Below, in pieces: positions 1 through 5,306 of a DNA stretch of 5,306 bases. Source of the stretch: Armatimonadota bacterium. GTDB taxonomy: Bacteria; Armatimonadota; Armatimonadia; Armatimonadales; Armatimonadaceae. Under the pieces are notes generated by a model, which saw only the letters and a list, made by a program, of their open reading frames with translations, did no database searches and was not told the DNA's origin. The stretch lies in assembly GCA_014381035.1 (NCBI GenBank), contig JACMIS010000834.1:1-5306 (forward strand), read 5' to 3'. A program made the position numbers and the translations under genes. Positions within the stretch are counted from its first letter, which is position 1. Every line of letters begins with the position of its first letter.

Positions 1-1
1 G

Positions 2-886
2 CGCGGTGGCGACACCATTTATACCATTGACGCCCACAGCGAGGAGATTCTGTTCGACTTTTGCGAAACGTGGAGCCGTGAAGCCGGACCGTTCGTGCTC
101 ATCTCCGAGGGCATCGAGGACGCCGGTTGGCGAGCGTTTCCCGATGGCGCGAGCGTCGAGGATGGCACCTTTTTGATGATCGTGGACCCGATTGACGGGA
201 CGCGCAACATCATGTACAACAAACGCTCCGCGTGGATTCTGACCGGCATCGCGCCGAACAACGGACCGGGCACCACGCTCGCCGACATCGAGGCGGCGGT
301 GATGACCGAACTGCCGACCACGCGCCATCTGCTCGCCGACCAACTCTGGGCGACCAAAGGCGGCGGGGCGAGCCGCGAATCGCGCAACGTCTTCACAGGC
401 GAGCGCAAACTGCTCCCGATCCGCCCGTCGCAGTCCCCAACCCTCGCCCACGGCTTCGCGAGCATCGCCAAGTTCTTCCCGCCCGCGAAAGCCGAGATCG
501 CCGCGTTCGAGGGGAAACTGTTCGACGCCGTGCTCGACAGTGCCGGGGAGAACCCGCTCATCTTCGACGACGAATACATCTGTTCGGGCGGGCAGTTGTA
601 CGAGATTCTGGTCGGGCACGACCGCTTTATCGCCGACCTGCGCCCCGTCTTCTTCGGAGCGTTCGGACTGCCGAAGAAACTGGTCTGCCACCCTTACGAC
701 ATTTGCACCGAGCTGATCGCCCGCGAAGCCGGGATATTTGTCACCGACGAACACGGCGCACCGCTCTCCGCACCGCTCGACATCCGCGCCGATGTCAGTT
801 GGGTCGGCTACGCGAACGAAGCCCTGCGCAGCACTATCGCGCCGGAGTTAACCCGGCTATTGGCGGAATTGCCCAGCCCCGTGTGA
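2..886 (+). CDS. Inositol monophosphatase-family phosphatase, 5'-truncated by the window edge
   Basis: The frame is open from the first complete codon (base 2) to a TGA at 884-886, giving 294 visible residues; the true start lies upstream. The metal-binding signature DPIDGTRN (185-208) is the hallmark of the inositol monophosphatase/fructose-1,6-bisphosphatase superfamily. A Glu in SEGIED (codon 107-109) matches the upstream metal-ligand Glu. HPYDICTELIAREAG, with its Asp at 698-700, matches the C-terminal WD..A..L...AGG motif, here with Tyr in place of Trp. The start of the visible part, GDTIYTIDAHSEE, resembles the family's N-terminal D..T..D...E segment, so probably only a few tens of residues are missing. 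Family members are cytoplasmic Mg-dependent phosphatases that act on inositol phosphates, sugar bisphosphates, PAP or histidinol phosphate. The substrate cannot be told here. The segment between the second and third motifs contains a stretch I do not recognise (roughly 330-620). An internal GTG at 95 lies inside a conserved motif and is not the start. Confidence 0.88.
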   Translation, partial: RGGDTIYTIDAHSEEILFDFCETWSREAGPFVLISEGIEDAGWRAFPDGASVEDGTFLMIVDPIDGTRNIMYNKRSAWILTGIAPNNGPGTTLADIEAAVMTELPTTRHLLADQLWATKGGGASRESRNVFTGERKLLPIRPSQSPTLAHGFASIAKFFPPAKAEIAAFEGKLFDAVLDSAGENPLIFDDEYICSGGQLYEILVGHDRFIADLRPVFFGAFGLPKKLVCHPYDICTELIAREAGIFVTDEHGAPLSAPLDIRADVSWVGYANEALRSTIAPELTRLLAELPSPV

Positions 887-1031
887 TGAAACGCCTCTCA
901 GGGGCGGCGTCATATTGCCAAATAAAAATAACCGTGATGGAACCAATTGGGCGGGTTATGATATGCACGACACCATATCGCGACAGCATCCGCCCGGCGG
1001 ATGGCGCAATGAATAGAAAGATAGACAACCG

Positions 1032-2006
1032 ATGAAGCCTGTGGCGAAAACCCTGTTCCGTTTCACAACGTGTCTCGCGGTCTGTGTTTTCGCGCTACCG
1101 CTTTCCGGTTGCGCCGGTCCGGTGCCGCCCGCCGAAAAAGCGAAGGTGCAGAGAAGCGTCACCGGGCGTGTTCCTGGCACGGTGAAACCGGACCCCGCGA
1201 TCAACGCGCTGCAATGGAAAACGGTGAGTGAGCAGGGGCATCAAGTCGCGACCACCCAGTTGCACGGCGGACGCGGAGGCGACCGCCTTATCCTGTATCG
1301 CCCCCCGCAGACCACGGGGAAACCGGTCCCCTGTATCGTCATGGCTCCGGCGGGAACGCGACTTTTCCACGGTATCCTGCTCGGTCAGGGCGACGCCGAG
1401 GAGCACACGCGGTATCTCGAAGCGGGGTTCGCCGTGGTCGCTTGCGAGATTGACGGACCCCTCGACGATGCCAAGGCGGACGATTCTAAAGCAATGGTCG
1501 CGGCGGCGAAAAAGTTCCAGGCGGCGAACGCGGGCATCCGTAACATGCAAGAGGCGTTGGACGTTGCCGAAACCCTGCCCTGGGTAGACAGAAAGCGGAT
1601 CTTCGTCGCTGGTCACTCGTCGGCGGCGACGCTCGCGTTGCAGACCGCCGCGTTCGAGCAACACCGCATCGCCGGGTGCATCGCGCACGCACCGGGGGTG
1701 GATGTACCGAAGCATCTCGGGGTTATGCTCGGCTTGATCGAATCGAGCGGCGCGACGGGACTGCGTGCCACGCTGGACACGCTTTCGCCGCACAATAACA
1801 TCAACCGACTGACCAAGCCGCTGTTTCTGTTCTGCGCGAAGGACGACTCGGTGATCGAGGAATCGAGCGTCGCCGCGTTCGCGGCGTCGGTCAAAAAGAA
1901 GAACCCCAACGTTACTTACAAAACCGTTCCTACCGGCGATCACTTCGATGCCATGATTCAGGACGGCATTCCGGCCGCTGTAGAGTGGGCGAAACAACAA
2001 AAGTAG
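1032..2006 (+). CDS. Secreted lipoprotein with alpha/beta-hydrolase (dienelactone hydrolase-like) fold
   Basis: The 324-residue product begins with a lipoprotein signal peptide: basic n-region (K2, K6, R10), hydrophobic core to about residue 24, and lipobox L24-S-G-C27, so Cys27 should be lipidated. Residue +2 is Ala, not Asp, which by the Lol rule favours the outer membrane in a diderm. The mature part has a hydrolase layout. CIVMAPAGT (101-109) is a likely oxyanion strand and loop. GHSSA (194-198) is the nucleophile elbow with Ser196. FCAKDDS (267-273) carries the acid Asp (271 or 272), and GDH (302-304) the catalytic His. The full Ser-Asp-His triad in the right order supports an active esterase or peptidase; the substrate is unknown. 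ATG 1032 is the first start after an in-frame stop at 1014-1016 and puts the signal peptide at the N-terminus. Its ribosome binding site is weak (AGAAAG at 1015-1020). The nucleotidyltransferase gene follows 18 bases downstream, so the two are probably one operon. Confidence 0.88.
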   Translation: MKPVAKTLFRFTTCLAVCVFALPLSGCAGPVPPAEKAKVQRSVTGRVPGTVKPDPAINALQWKTVSEQGHQVATTQLHGGRGGDRLILYRPPQTTGKPVPCIVMAPAGTRLFHGILLGQGDAEEHTRYLEAGFAVVACEIDGPLDDAKADDSKAMVAAAKKFQAANAGIRNMQEALDVAETLPWVDRKRIFVAGHSSAATLALQTAAFEQHRIAGCIAHAPGVDVPKHLGVMLGLIESSGATGLRATLDTLSPHNNINRLTKPLFLFCAKDDSVIEESSVAAFAASVKKKNPNVTYKTVPTGDHFDAMIQDGIPAAVEWAKQQK

Positions 2007-2010
2007 ATTT

Positions 2011-2016
2011 AAAGGA
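2011..2016 (+). promoter_or_regulatory. Ribosome binding site of the nucleotidyltransferase gene
   Basis: AAAGGA lies 8 bases before ATG 2025, inside the 18-base gap after the lipoprotein stop codon. It fixes the start of the downstream gene and, with no room for a promoter, supports co-transcription of the two genes. Confidence 0.6.
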
Positions 2017-2024
2017 AAACTATC

Positions 2025-2996
2025 ATGGGAATCGTTCGTAAGGCCGTTATTACAGCGGCGGGGCGCGGGACGCGGCAGTTTCCGGCGACCCGCTCGATAC
2101 AAAAAGAGTTGTTGCCGATGGTGGATCGCGACGGTGTGACCAAACCGACCATCCAGATCATCATGGAAGAATGTCTGGCGTCCGGTATCGAGGACATCTG
2201 CATCGTCGTCTCGCCCGGTGGCGCGGCGGCGTTTCAGCAACACTTCGCCCGTCTCTCCGACGAGGAGCGGCGCGTTTTTAAAAACAAGGAATGGGCACTT
2301 GCGCAAGCTGACGCGCTTCGTCGGATGCAGGAGCGCATCACCTACGTCGAGCAACCGACCCCGGAAGGCTACGGTCACGCCGTCTATCAGGCGCGGTCGT
2401 TCGTGAATGAAGAACCGTTCCTACTGCTTTTGGGCGATCACATCTATATCGCTAACGGGAAAAAGCGTTGCGCGGAGCAGGTGATTGAGACGTATAACGT
2501 CGCCCGTTGCGCCGTGTCTGCCGTTCAGCAGACCCCGGACGATAAGTTGCACCTGTTCGGCACTGTGCAGGGAAGCCCGCTCGGTTCGGATCCGCAAATC
2601 TACGACGTGATCGCGATGGCGGAAAAGCCGACCATAGAATATGCCGCCGAGCATTTGCAGACGCCGGGAGTCAAGAGGGGCTACTACCTGTGCTTCTTTG
2701 GAATGCACGTTTTTCCGGCGACTATCTTCGACTGCCTGCAACACCACATCGATAAAAACATCCGGCAGGGTGGTGAGATCCAGATGACCAACAGCATGGA
2801 GATGCTCCGGTCGCAGGAGCGGTATGTCGCGGTCGAGACGCGCGGGGAGCGGTACGACATGGGGGTGCCATTCGGTTATGTAGAAACGCAGGCGGCACTC
2901 GCGCTCAACGGCGTCGAGCGCACCGAAATGCTGGCGGCACTGCTTCGGATCGTCGCGAAATCGGCGGCAACCGAACCGTTCGGGAATATCGGATGA
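2025..2996 (+). CDS. GalU-like sugar-1-phosphate nucleotidyltransferase (probable UTP--glucose-1-phosphate uridylyltransferase)
   Basis: The 323-residue protein aligns by eye with GalU over its whole length. The nucleotide-binding AAGRGTR (11-17) and KELLP (27-31) match GalU's AAGLGTR and KEMLP. ITYVEQPTPEGYGHAV (105-120) matches the YV.Q..PLGLGHAV block. LLLLGDHI (133-140) holds the Mg-binding Asp138. AEKP (199-202) holds the catalytic-type Lys201. GGEIQMTN (249-256) matches GEIQLTD, and RYDMGVPFGY (276-285) matches the YD.G...GY block. GalU joins UTP and glucose 1-phosphate to give UDP-glucose and pyrophosphate in the cytoplasm, feeding glycan and envelope polysaccharide synthesis. The length is normal for the family (about 290-330). 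It differs from textbook GalU at several conserved sites (Tyr for Leu in GLGHA, Asn for Asp after GEIQ.T), so another sugar 1-phosphate is possible and I withhold a gene symbol. A good ribosome binding site precedes ATG 2025. The gene probably shares a transcript with the upstream lipoprotein gene. Confidence 0.88.
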   Translation: MGIVRKAVITAAGRGTRQFPATRSIQKELLPMVDRDGVTKPTIQIIMEECLASGIEDICIVVSPGGAAAFQQHFARLSDEERRVFKNKEWALAQADALRRMQERITYVEQPTPEGYGHAVYQARSFVNEEPFLLLLGDHIYIANGKKRCAEQVIETYNVARCAVSAVQQTPDDKLHLFGTVQGSPLGSDPQIYDVIAMAEKPTIEYAAEHLQTPGVKRGYYLCFFGMHVFPATIFDCLQHHIDKNIRQGGEIQMTNSMEMLRSQERYVAVETRGERYDMGVPFGYVETQAALALNGVERTEMLAALLRIVAKSAATEPFGNIG

Positions 2997-3003
2997 ACCG
3001 CCA

Positions 3004-3041
3004 AACCGGGGCAAGAAGGCTTTCGCTTTCCCGCCCTGGTT
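3004..3041 (+). terminator. Composite stem-loop after the nucleotidyltransferase gene, probable transcript end
   Basis: Eight bases after the TGA at 2994-2996, bases 3004-3012 pair with 3033-3041 (9 pairs). A 2x2 internal loop follows, then 3015-3020 pairs with 3025-3030 (6 pairs), closed by a TTTC tetraloop. Two of the 15 pairs are G-U wobbles in plus-sense RNA and would be A/C mismatches in minus-sense RNA, so the structure best serves the plus-strand transcript. A clean U-tract is lacking (the following bases read CGTTGCTTTCG), so it may be a non-canonical or Rho-assisted terminator or a 3'-end stabiliser. A small 5-bp hairpin follows (3045-3049 with 3055-3059). Confidence 0.5.
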
Positions 3042-3061
3042 CGTTGCTTTCGTGAAGCAGT

Positions 3062-3772
3062 CTACAATGCGGCAAAAGAGGGGCGTTGCCCATCATTGAC
3101 TTTTTTTGCGCCGTACACTTGCCCGGACACCTGCGACGGCGGATACCAGTGCACGTGTCCGTCCACGAAGGCGAAGTTACTGCCGCCGTCGTGTCTCAGT
3201 GCGCCCGCCACACCGATAAATTGTTGTTTGGGTTCCAGGTCCCTCCCATCGTCGGGGGCAGAAAGAGCGATTGGATGGCTGATCGATCCGCTCTGCGATC
3301 CGGTGCGGTACGCGAACTCACAAACGGAAACAGTCACGGCTGGGAACCGAACCCGCTCCTCGGAGAGGGCAGGGTCGTCCTCGATGCTGGAGTCATAGAG
3401 TGCGCTGTTTATCGCGTAACCTCGGGAGTGTCCCGTACTCTCCGCGACTTCGGGGACCTGGGCTGACGGGCAGCGGAATAGAGCCTTGGCAGGGGCGTAG
3501 CTGGCGATTATCCCGGTCCAGTCCTTGGTTCCTGGCCAGCCCTCTGCCGCCGTACTTTGAGGCGGGAAGAAGCCTGCGTTGTCCTGAGTATAGGCGGTCA
3601 GAGCAACGCCGATCTGCCTCAGGTTAGATACACAGGACGTACGCCGCCCTTGCTCACGTGTCCCGAGAAAGACCGGTAACAAAATAGCCAGAAGAAGCCC
3701 GATGATGCCGACGACGACCAACAGTTCGGTCAGAGTAAATGCCCGCACGAAGACGCCTTTGTTGTGTTTCAT
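3062..3772 (-). CDS. Prepilin/pseudopilin-like protein with H-X9-DG C-terminal motif (DUF1559-type)
   Basis: The 236-residue protein has a short basic leader (K2, K5, R10) followed by AFTLTELLVVVGIIGLLLAI. This is a type IV prepilin signal with cleavage expected between Ala11 and Phe12, Glu at +5, and a hydrophobic helix to about residue 34. Ala replaces the usual Gly at -1, which is common in this group. PVFLGTREQGRRTSCVSNLRQIG (33-55) is the conserved juxtamembrane block. The C-terminal part contains H194 and D204-G205, exactly H-X9-DG (HDGGSNFAFVDG). Such proteins should be inserted in the inner membrane, processed by prepilin peptidase, and may be assembled into pilus or secretion-pseudopilus fibres or exposed at the surface. 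Their exact function is unknown even though genomes of this group carry many copies. Cys47, 101 and 151 could form disulfides. ATG 3772 is preceded by a strong ribosome binding site. No assembly or peptidase genes are adjacent, so this is a stand-alone copy, convergent with the nucleotidyltransferase gene. Confidence 0.92.
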   Translation of the reverse strand: MKHNKGVFVRAFTLTELLVVVGIIGLLLAILLPVFLGTREQGRRTSCVSNLRQIGVALTAYTQDNAGFFPPQSTAAEGWPGTKDWTGIIASYAPAKALFRCPSAQVPEVAESTGHSRGYAINSALYDSSIEDDPALSEERVRFPAVTVSVCEFAYRTGSQSGSISHPIALSAPDDGRDLEPKQQFIGVAGALRHDGGSNFAFVDGHVHWYPPSQVSGQVYGAKKVNDGQRPSFAAL

Positions 3773-3776
3773 AATC

Positions 3777-3783
3777 CCTTCCT
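3777..3783 (-). promoter_or_regulatory. Ribosome binding site of the prepilin-like gene
   Basis: On the minus strand AGGAAGG sits 4 bases before ATG 3772, and its AGGA core is 7 bases away. It is a strong site and supports the chosen start, which leaves a leader of 11 residues before the predicted cleavage site. Confidence 0.65.
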
Positions 3784-4025
3784 ATCACCAGACCCGTTGG
3801 ATTCGAGGACTTCGGTATCGTCACTGACTCCTCTGCAAGGTCCGACACGGTAGAGGGATATAAAGTTGCTCGCATCGCGCTACGTAAACGTCCCGGCGTA
3901 AGTTAGTGTGCCCTGTGTACGATAACTCAGACCACGAAACAAAGGAACAGGATCGGCAAATTTTTTTAAGGAGAATACGGGGCGGTGTAGCGAACGACGC
4001 GAGCGATAGTTGGGTAGGGGAAATA

Positions 4026-4054
4026 ATCACAGGGATAGTATGGTGTAATATTAT
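4026..4054 (+). promoter_or_regulatory. Candidate sigma70-type promoter of the HAF-repeat gene
   Basis: ATCACA (4026-4031, 4 of 6 to TTGACA) and TATTAT (4049-4054, 5 of 6 to TATAAT) are separated by 17 bases in an AT-rich patch. Transcription would start near 4061 and leave a leader of about 43 bases. The match is by eye only, and promoter consensus sequences for this phylum are poorly known. Confidence 0.3.
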
Positions 4055-4087
4055 GTCGTCTTGAGCGTCTAAAAAGGTATAAGTCCG

Positions 4088-4095
4088 AAAGGAAG
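4088..4095 (+). promoter_or_regulatory. Ribosome binding site of the HAF-repeat gene
   Basis: AAAGGAAG lies upstream of ATG 4104, with the AGGA core 10 bases from the start codon. It supports the start that gives a complete signal peptide. Confidence 0.5.
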
Positions 4096-4103
4096 TTCTT
4101 GTC

Positions 4104-5237
4104 ATGCCATTTCCGTTCACTCGTCACCATATCGCCTGCGCCACGCTTTGCGCCGCCCTGTCGTATCTCGCCGTCGTCACCGCTTTGTCCGCGAATCAGA
4201 CGCGGCAGTACACCGTGACTGATCTGGGAACGCTCGGCGGCAAGGTAAGCTGGGGCGAGGGCGTCAACAATCGTGGGCAAGTGGCGGGTGTCTTCGTCCT
4301 CGCCGACGGCAAAACTGTCCGTGGATTTCGGCACGCGAACCGTATTGCGCAGGATCTCGGGACATTCGGTGGCAAATATAGTATCGCGGAAGGCATCAAT
4401 GATGATGCTCAGGTAGTCGGGGTGTCTACGTTACCGGGCGACGAAATCTCTCACGCGTTCGTAACCGGGAGCGATGGCACTCTGCATGACATCGGCACGA
4501 TGGGTGGTACCAGCAGTCGGGCGCGAGCGATCAACAACCGGGGCGCGGTCGTCGGCGTTTCGCAGACACGCGGCGACGCTAGTGTTCACGCTTTTCTTTA
4601 CAACAAGGGGGCGTGGCGTGACCTGACACCCATCCAGTGCCAGTTTAGCACGGCAACCGCGGTCAATGAGCAAAACGCCGTGACGGGGTATGTTTATTTC
4701 GATAAGAAGCGTGGTATCCAGGGTTTCGTCTATGCCAACGGTTCGCTCCAGTTTTTGCCGACGCTCGGCGGGCGAGACGGTTTTGCTCTCGACATCAACA
4801 ATCGCGGTACGGTAGTGGGCACGGCACAGACCGCGAAGAAGGAAGTAGAACATGCCTTCCGCTACGAGAACGGTGCGACGACCGACCTCGGTAGCCTCGG
4901 CGGCGATTACAGCGAGGCGCGGGCTATCAATGAACGCGGGCAGATCGTCGGCTTTTCCCTTCTACCCGGTGATGAGGAAGTTCGCGCCTTTCTGTACGAG
5001 AACGATGCGATGACCGATTTGAACACCCGGCTTTCCCCCGGCAGTGGCTGGACGATTCTGACCGCGATGGACATCAACAAAAAAGGGCAGATCGTTGGCG
5101 CAGGGATGAAGGGAGACACCATCCACGCGGTGCGCCTCGATCCCGCCGCGTCGGACGAAGATACCGCCCGGTCAGGCACATTGCTCTTTTTAGCCAGCGT
5201 TGGTTTCGGTCTTACTTTTTGTAGGCGACAGCGTTAG
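4104..5237 (+). CDS. Exported HAF-repeat protein with C-terminal hydrophobic anchor
   Basis: The 377-residue protein starts with a signal peptide: R7-H-H, a hydrophobic core over about residues 10-28, and a likely cleavage after Ser29 (A27-L-S) or Ala30. Residues 39-348 are seven tandem copies of the pattern DLGTLGG....A..INNRG.VVG.......HAF.Y..G. This pattern defines the HAF family of probable extracellular repeat proteins, named after the conserved His-Ala-Phe. No catalytic motif is visible. Seven units of about 44 residues suggest a beta-propeller used for binding or surface display (inference). After an acidic linker (SDEDTARS, 350-357) comes a hydrophobic stretch (358-372), then C373-R-R-Q-R. 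This layout of linker, membrane segment and basic tail resembles C-terminal sorting signals of the PEP-CTERM kind, but no PEP motif is present. The ligand is unknown. The gene has its own ribosome binding site and is divergent from the prepilin-like gene. No exosortase gene is in view. Confidence 0.87.
   Translation: MPFPFTRHHIACATLCAALSYLAVVTALSANQTRQYTVTDLGTLGGKVSWGEGVNNRGQVAGVFVLADGKTVRGFRHANRIAQDLGTFGGKYSIAEGINDDAQVVGVSTLPGDEISHAFVTGSDGTLHDIGTMGGTSSRARAINNRGAVVGVSQTRGDASVHAFLYNKGAWRDLTPIQCQFSTATAVNEQNAVTGYVYFDKKRGIQGFVYANGSLQFLPTLGGRDGFALDINNRGTVVGTAQTAKKEVEHAFRYENGATTDLGSLGGDYSEARAINERGQIVGFSLLPGDEEVRAFLYENDAMTDLNTRLSPGSGWTILTAMDINKKGQIVGAGMKGDTIHAVRLDPAASDEDTARSGTLLFLASVGFGLTFCRRQR
4218..5147 (+). 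repeat. Seven tandem HAF-type protein repeats, about 132 bases each
   Basis: Units fall at 4218-4349, 4350-4487, 4488-4619, 4620-4751, 4752-4883, 4884-5015 and 5016-5147. Six are 44 codons and the second is 46. Each has a D[LI]G[TS][LMF]GG-like opening, an INNRG turn, a VVG strand and a HAF/RAF-like strand. Units 2, 3, 5 and 6 are the clearest. Unit 4 has lost the glycine-rich opening and unit 7 is partly diverged. The copies are similar in protein but well diverged in DNA, which indicates old duplication rather than recent slippage. Confidence 0.8.
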
Positions 5238-5306
5238 TTTTCTTTGTCCTTCGCGGACGGCGCCAACGCATCGTTGGATCGGTCTCACCTGCGGTGCTGG
5301 ATTCCA
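5238..5306 (+). other. Tail region with three small hairpins, no gene
   Basis: After the HAF-gene stop codon comes a T-rich patch (5236-5245), then three short perfect stems: 5246-5249 with 5255-5258 (4 bp), CCAACG 5263-5268 with 5272-5277 (6 bp, 3-base loop), and CACC 5286-5289 with 5293-5296 (4 bp, 3-base loop). They might help end the transcript, but no U-tract follows any of them. The region runs off the window edge. Confidence 0.3.

Larger units (their letters stand above)
3773..4103. other. Divergent intergenic region between prepilin-like and HAF-repeat genes
   Basis: This 331-base stretch holds no credible gene; open frames across it look random and lack start signals. It must carry promoters for both flanking genes. 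Towards the minus-strand gene I see only a poor candidate (TTTACG at 3888-3883 and TTTATA at 3864-3859, 18-base spacer). Towards the plus-strand gene there is a better one, listed separately. Other details are a T7 run at 3961-3967 directly followed by AAGGAGA, a 9-base inverted repeat GTCACTGAC at 3820-3828, and a three-codon upstream frame (ATG 4053 to TGA 4064). I recognise no riboswitch or operator. Confidence 0.6.

Noticed and set aside
1095..2378. Long 427-codon minus-strand open frame opposite the lipoprotein and nucleotidyltransferase genes
   Set aside because: Its translation is Arg-rich and low in recognisable motifs, as expected for the complement of GC-rich genes, and both plus-strand genes have full family signatures.
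2993..3055. A 20-codon frame whose ATG overlaps the nucleotidyltransferase stop (ATGA)
   Set aside because: It is very short, runs through both arms of the strong hairpin at 3004-3041, has no ribosome binding site, and its peptide has no recognisable feature. The overlap is probably chance.
3101..3107. A7 run on the minus strand near the end of the prepilin-like gene as a frameshift site
   Set aside because: It lies after the conserved H-X9-DG motif. A -1 shift would end two codons later and a +1 shift gives an unlike tail, while the normal frame ends sensibly at 3062.
3086..3466. Plus-strand open frames opposite the prepilin-like gene
   Set aside because: The minus-strand frame has a signal sequence, family motifs and a ribosome binding site; the plus-strand frames have none and are antisense shadows.
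3784..3960. Riboswitch (for example cyclic di-GMP type) in the leader of the prepilin-like gene
   Set aside because: I looked for the conserved core of the GEMM class on the minus strand and did not find it; only short imperfect inverted repeats are present.
3961..3990. T7 run followed by AAGGAGA as a terminator or as a start site for a small gene
   Set aside because: No stem precedes the T-run, and the only nearby start (GTG 3985) is followed at once by TAG.
5263..5306. Possible tRNA end at the right edge (hairpins and a final CCA)
   Set aside because: There is no GTTCGAATC-type T-arm, no acceptor stem partner and no anticodon arm; the CCA is accidental.

Overview
The window is a stretch of chromosome from a GC-rich, diderm-type bacterium. 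It holds four complete genes and one gene truncated at the left edge. The best clue to the organism is the minus-strand prepilin-like protein. It combines an AFTLTELL-type N-terminus, a PVF..REQ..RTSC.SNLRQIG stretch and an exact H-X9-DG motif, a combination common in Armatimonadota and also seen in Planctomycetota and Lentisphaerota. The HAF-repeat protein and the lipoprotein with an outer-membrane-type signal fit the same picture. I favour Armatimonadota, by inference only.

Positions 2-2996 (plus strand) carry three same-direction genes: the 3' part of an inositol-monophosphatase-family phosphatase, a secreted lipoprotein with an alpha/beta-hydrolase fold, and a GalU-like sugar-1-phosphate nucleotidyltransferase. 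The last two are 18 bases apart with a good ribosome binding site between them and are probably co-transcribed. The phosphatase is 145 bases upstream and may or may not belong to the same transcript. A phosphatase beside a nucleotidyltransferase suggests activated-sugar or polyol metabolism, perhaps for envelope polysaccharide, with the lipoprotein as a possible envelope ester hydrolase. That link rests on gene order only. A strong composite hairpin at 3004-3041 follows the group and probably marks the end of its transcript.

Positions 3062-3772 (minus strand) encode the type IV pilin/pseudopilin-like H-X9-DG protein, convergent with the nucleotidyltransferase gene. A 331-base divergent intergenic region (3773-4103) separates it from the next gene and must hold promoters for both sides.

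Positions 4104-5237 (plus strand) encode an exported protein made almost entirely of seven HAF-type repeats of about 44 residues, ending in a short hydrophobic segment and a basic tail. The last 69 bases contain three small hairpins and no gene.

I do not see mobile elements, CRISPR arrays, rRNA or tRNA genes. I found no clear new biological system. The most interesting points are the lipoprotein-hydrolase/nucleotidyltransferase pairing, the seven-unit repeat architecture with a non-canonical C-terminal anchor, and a 49-codon frame that exactly bridges the gap at 886-1035.
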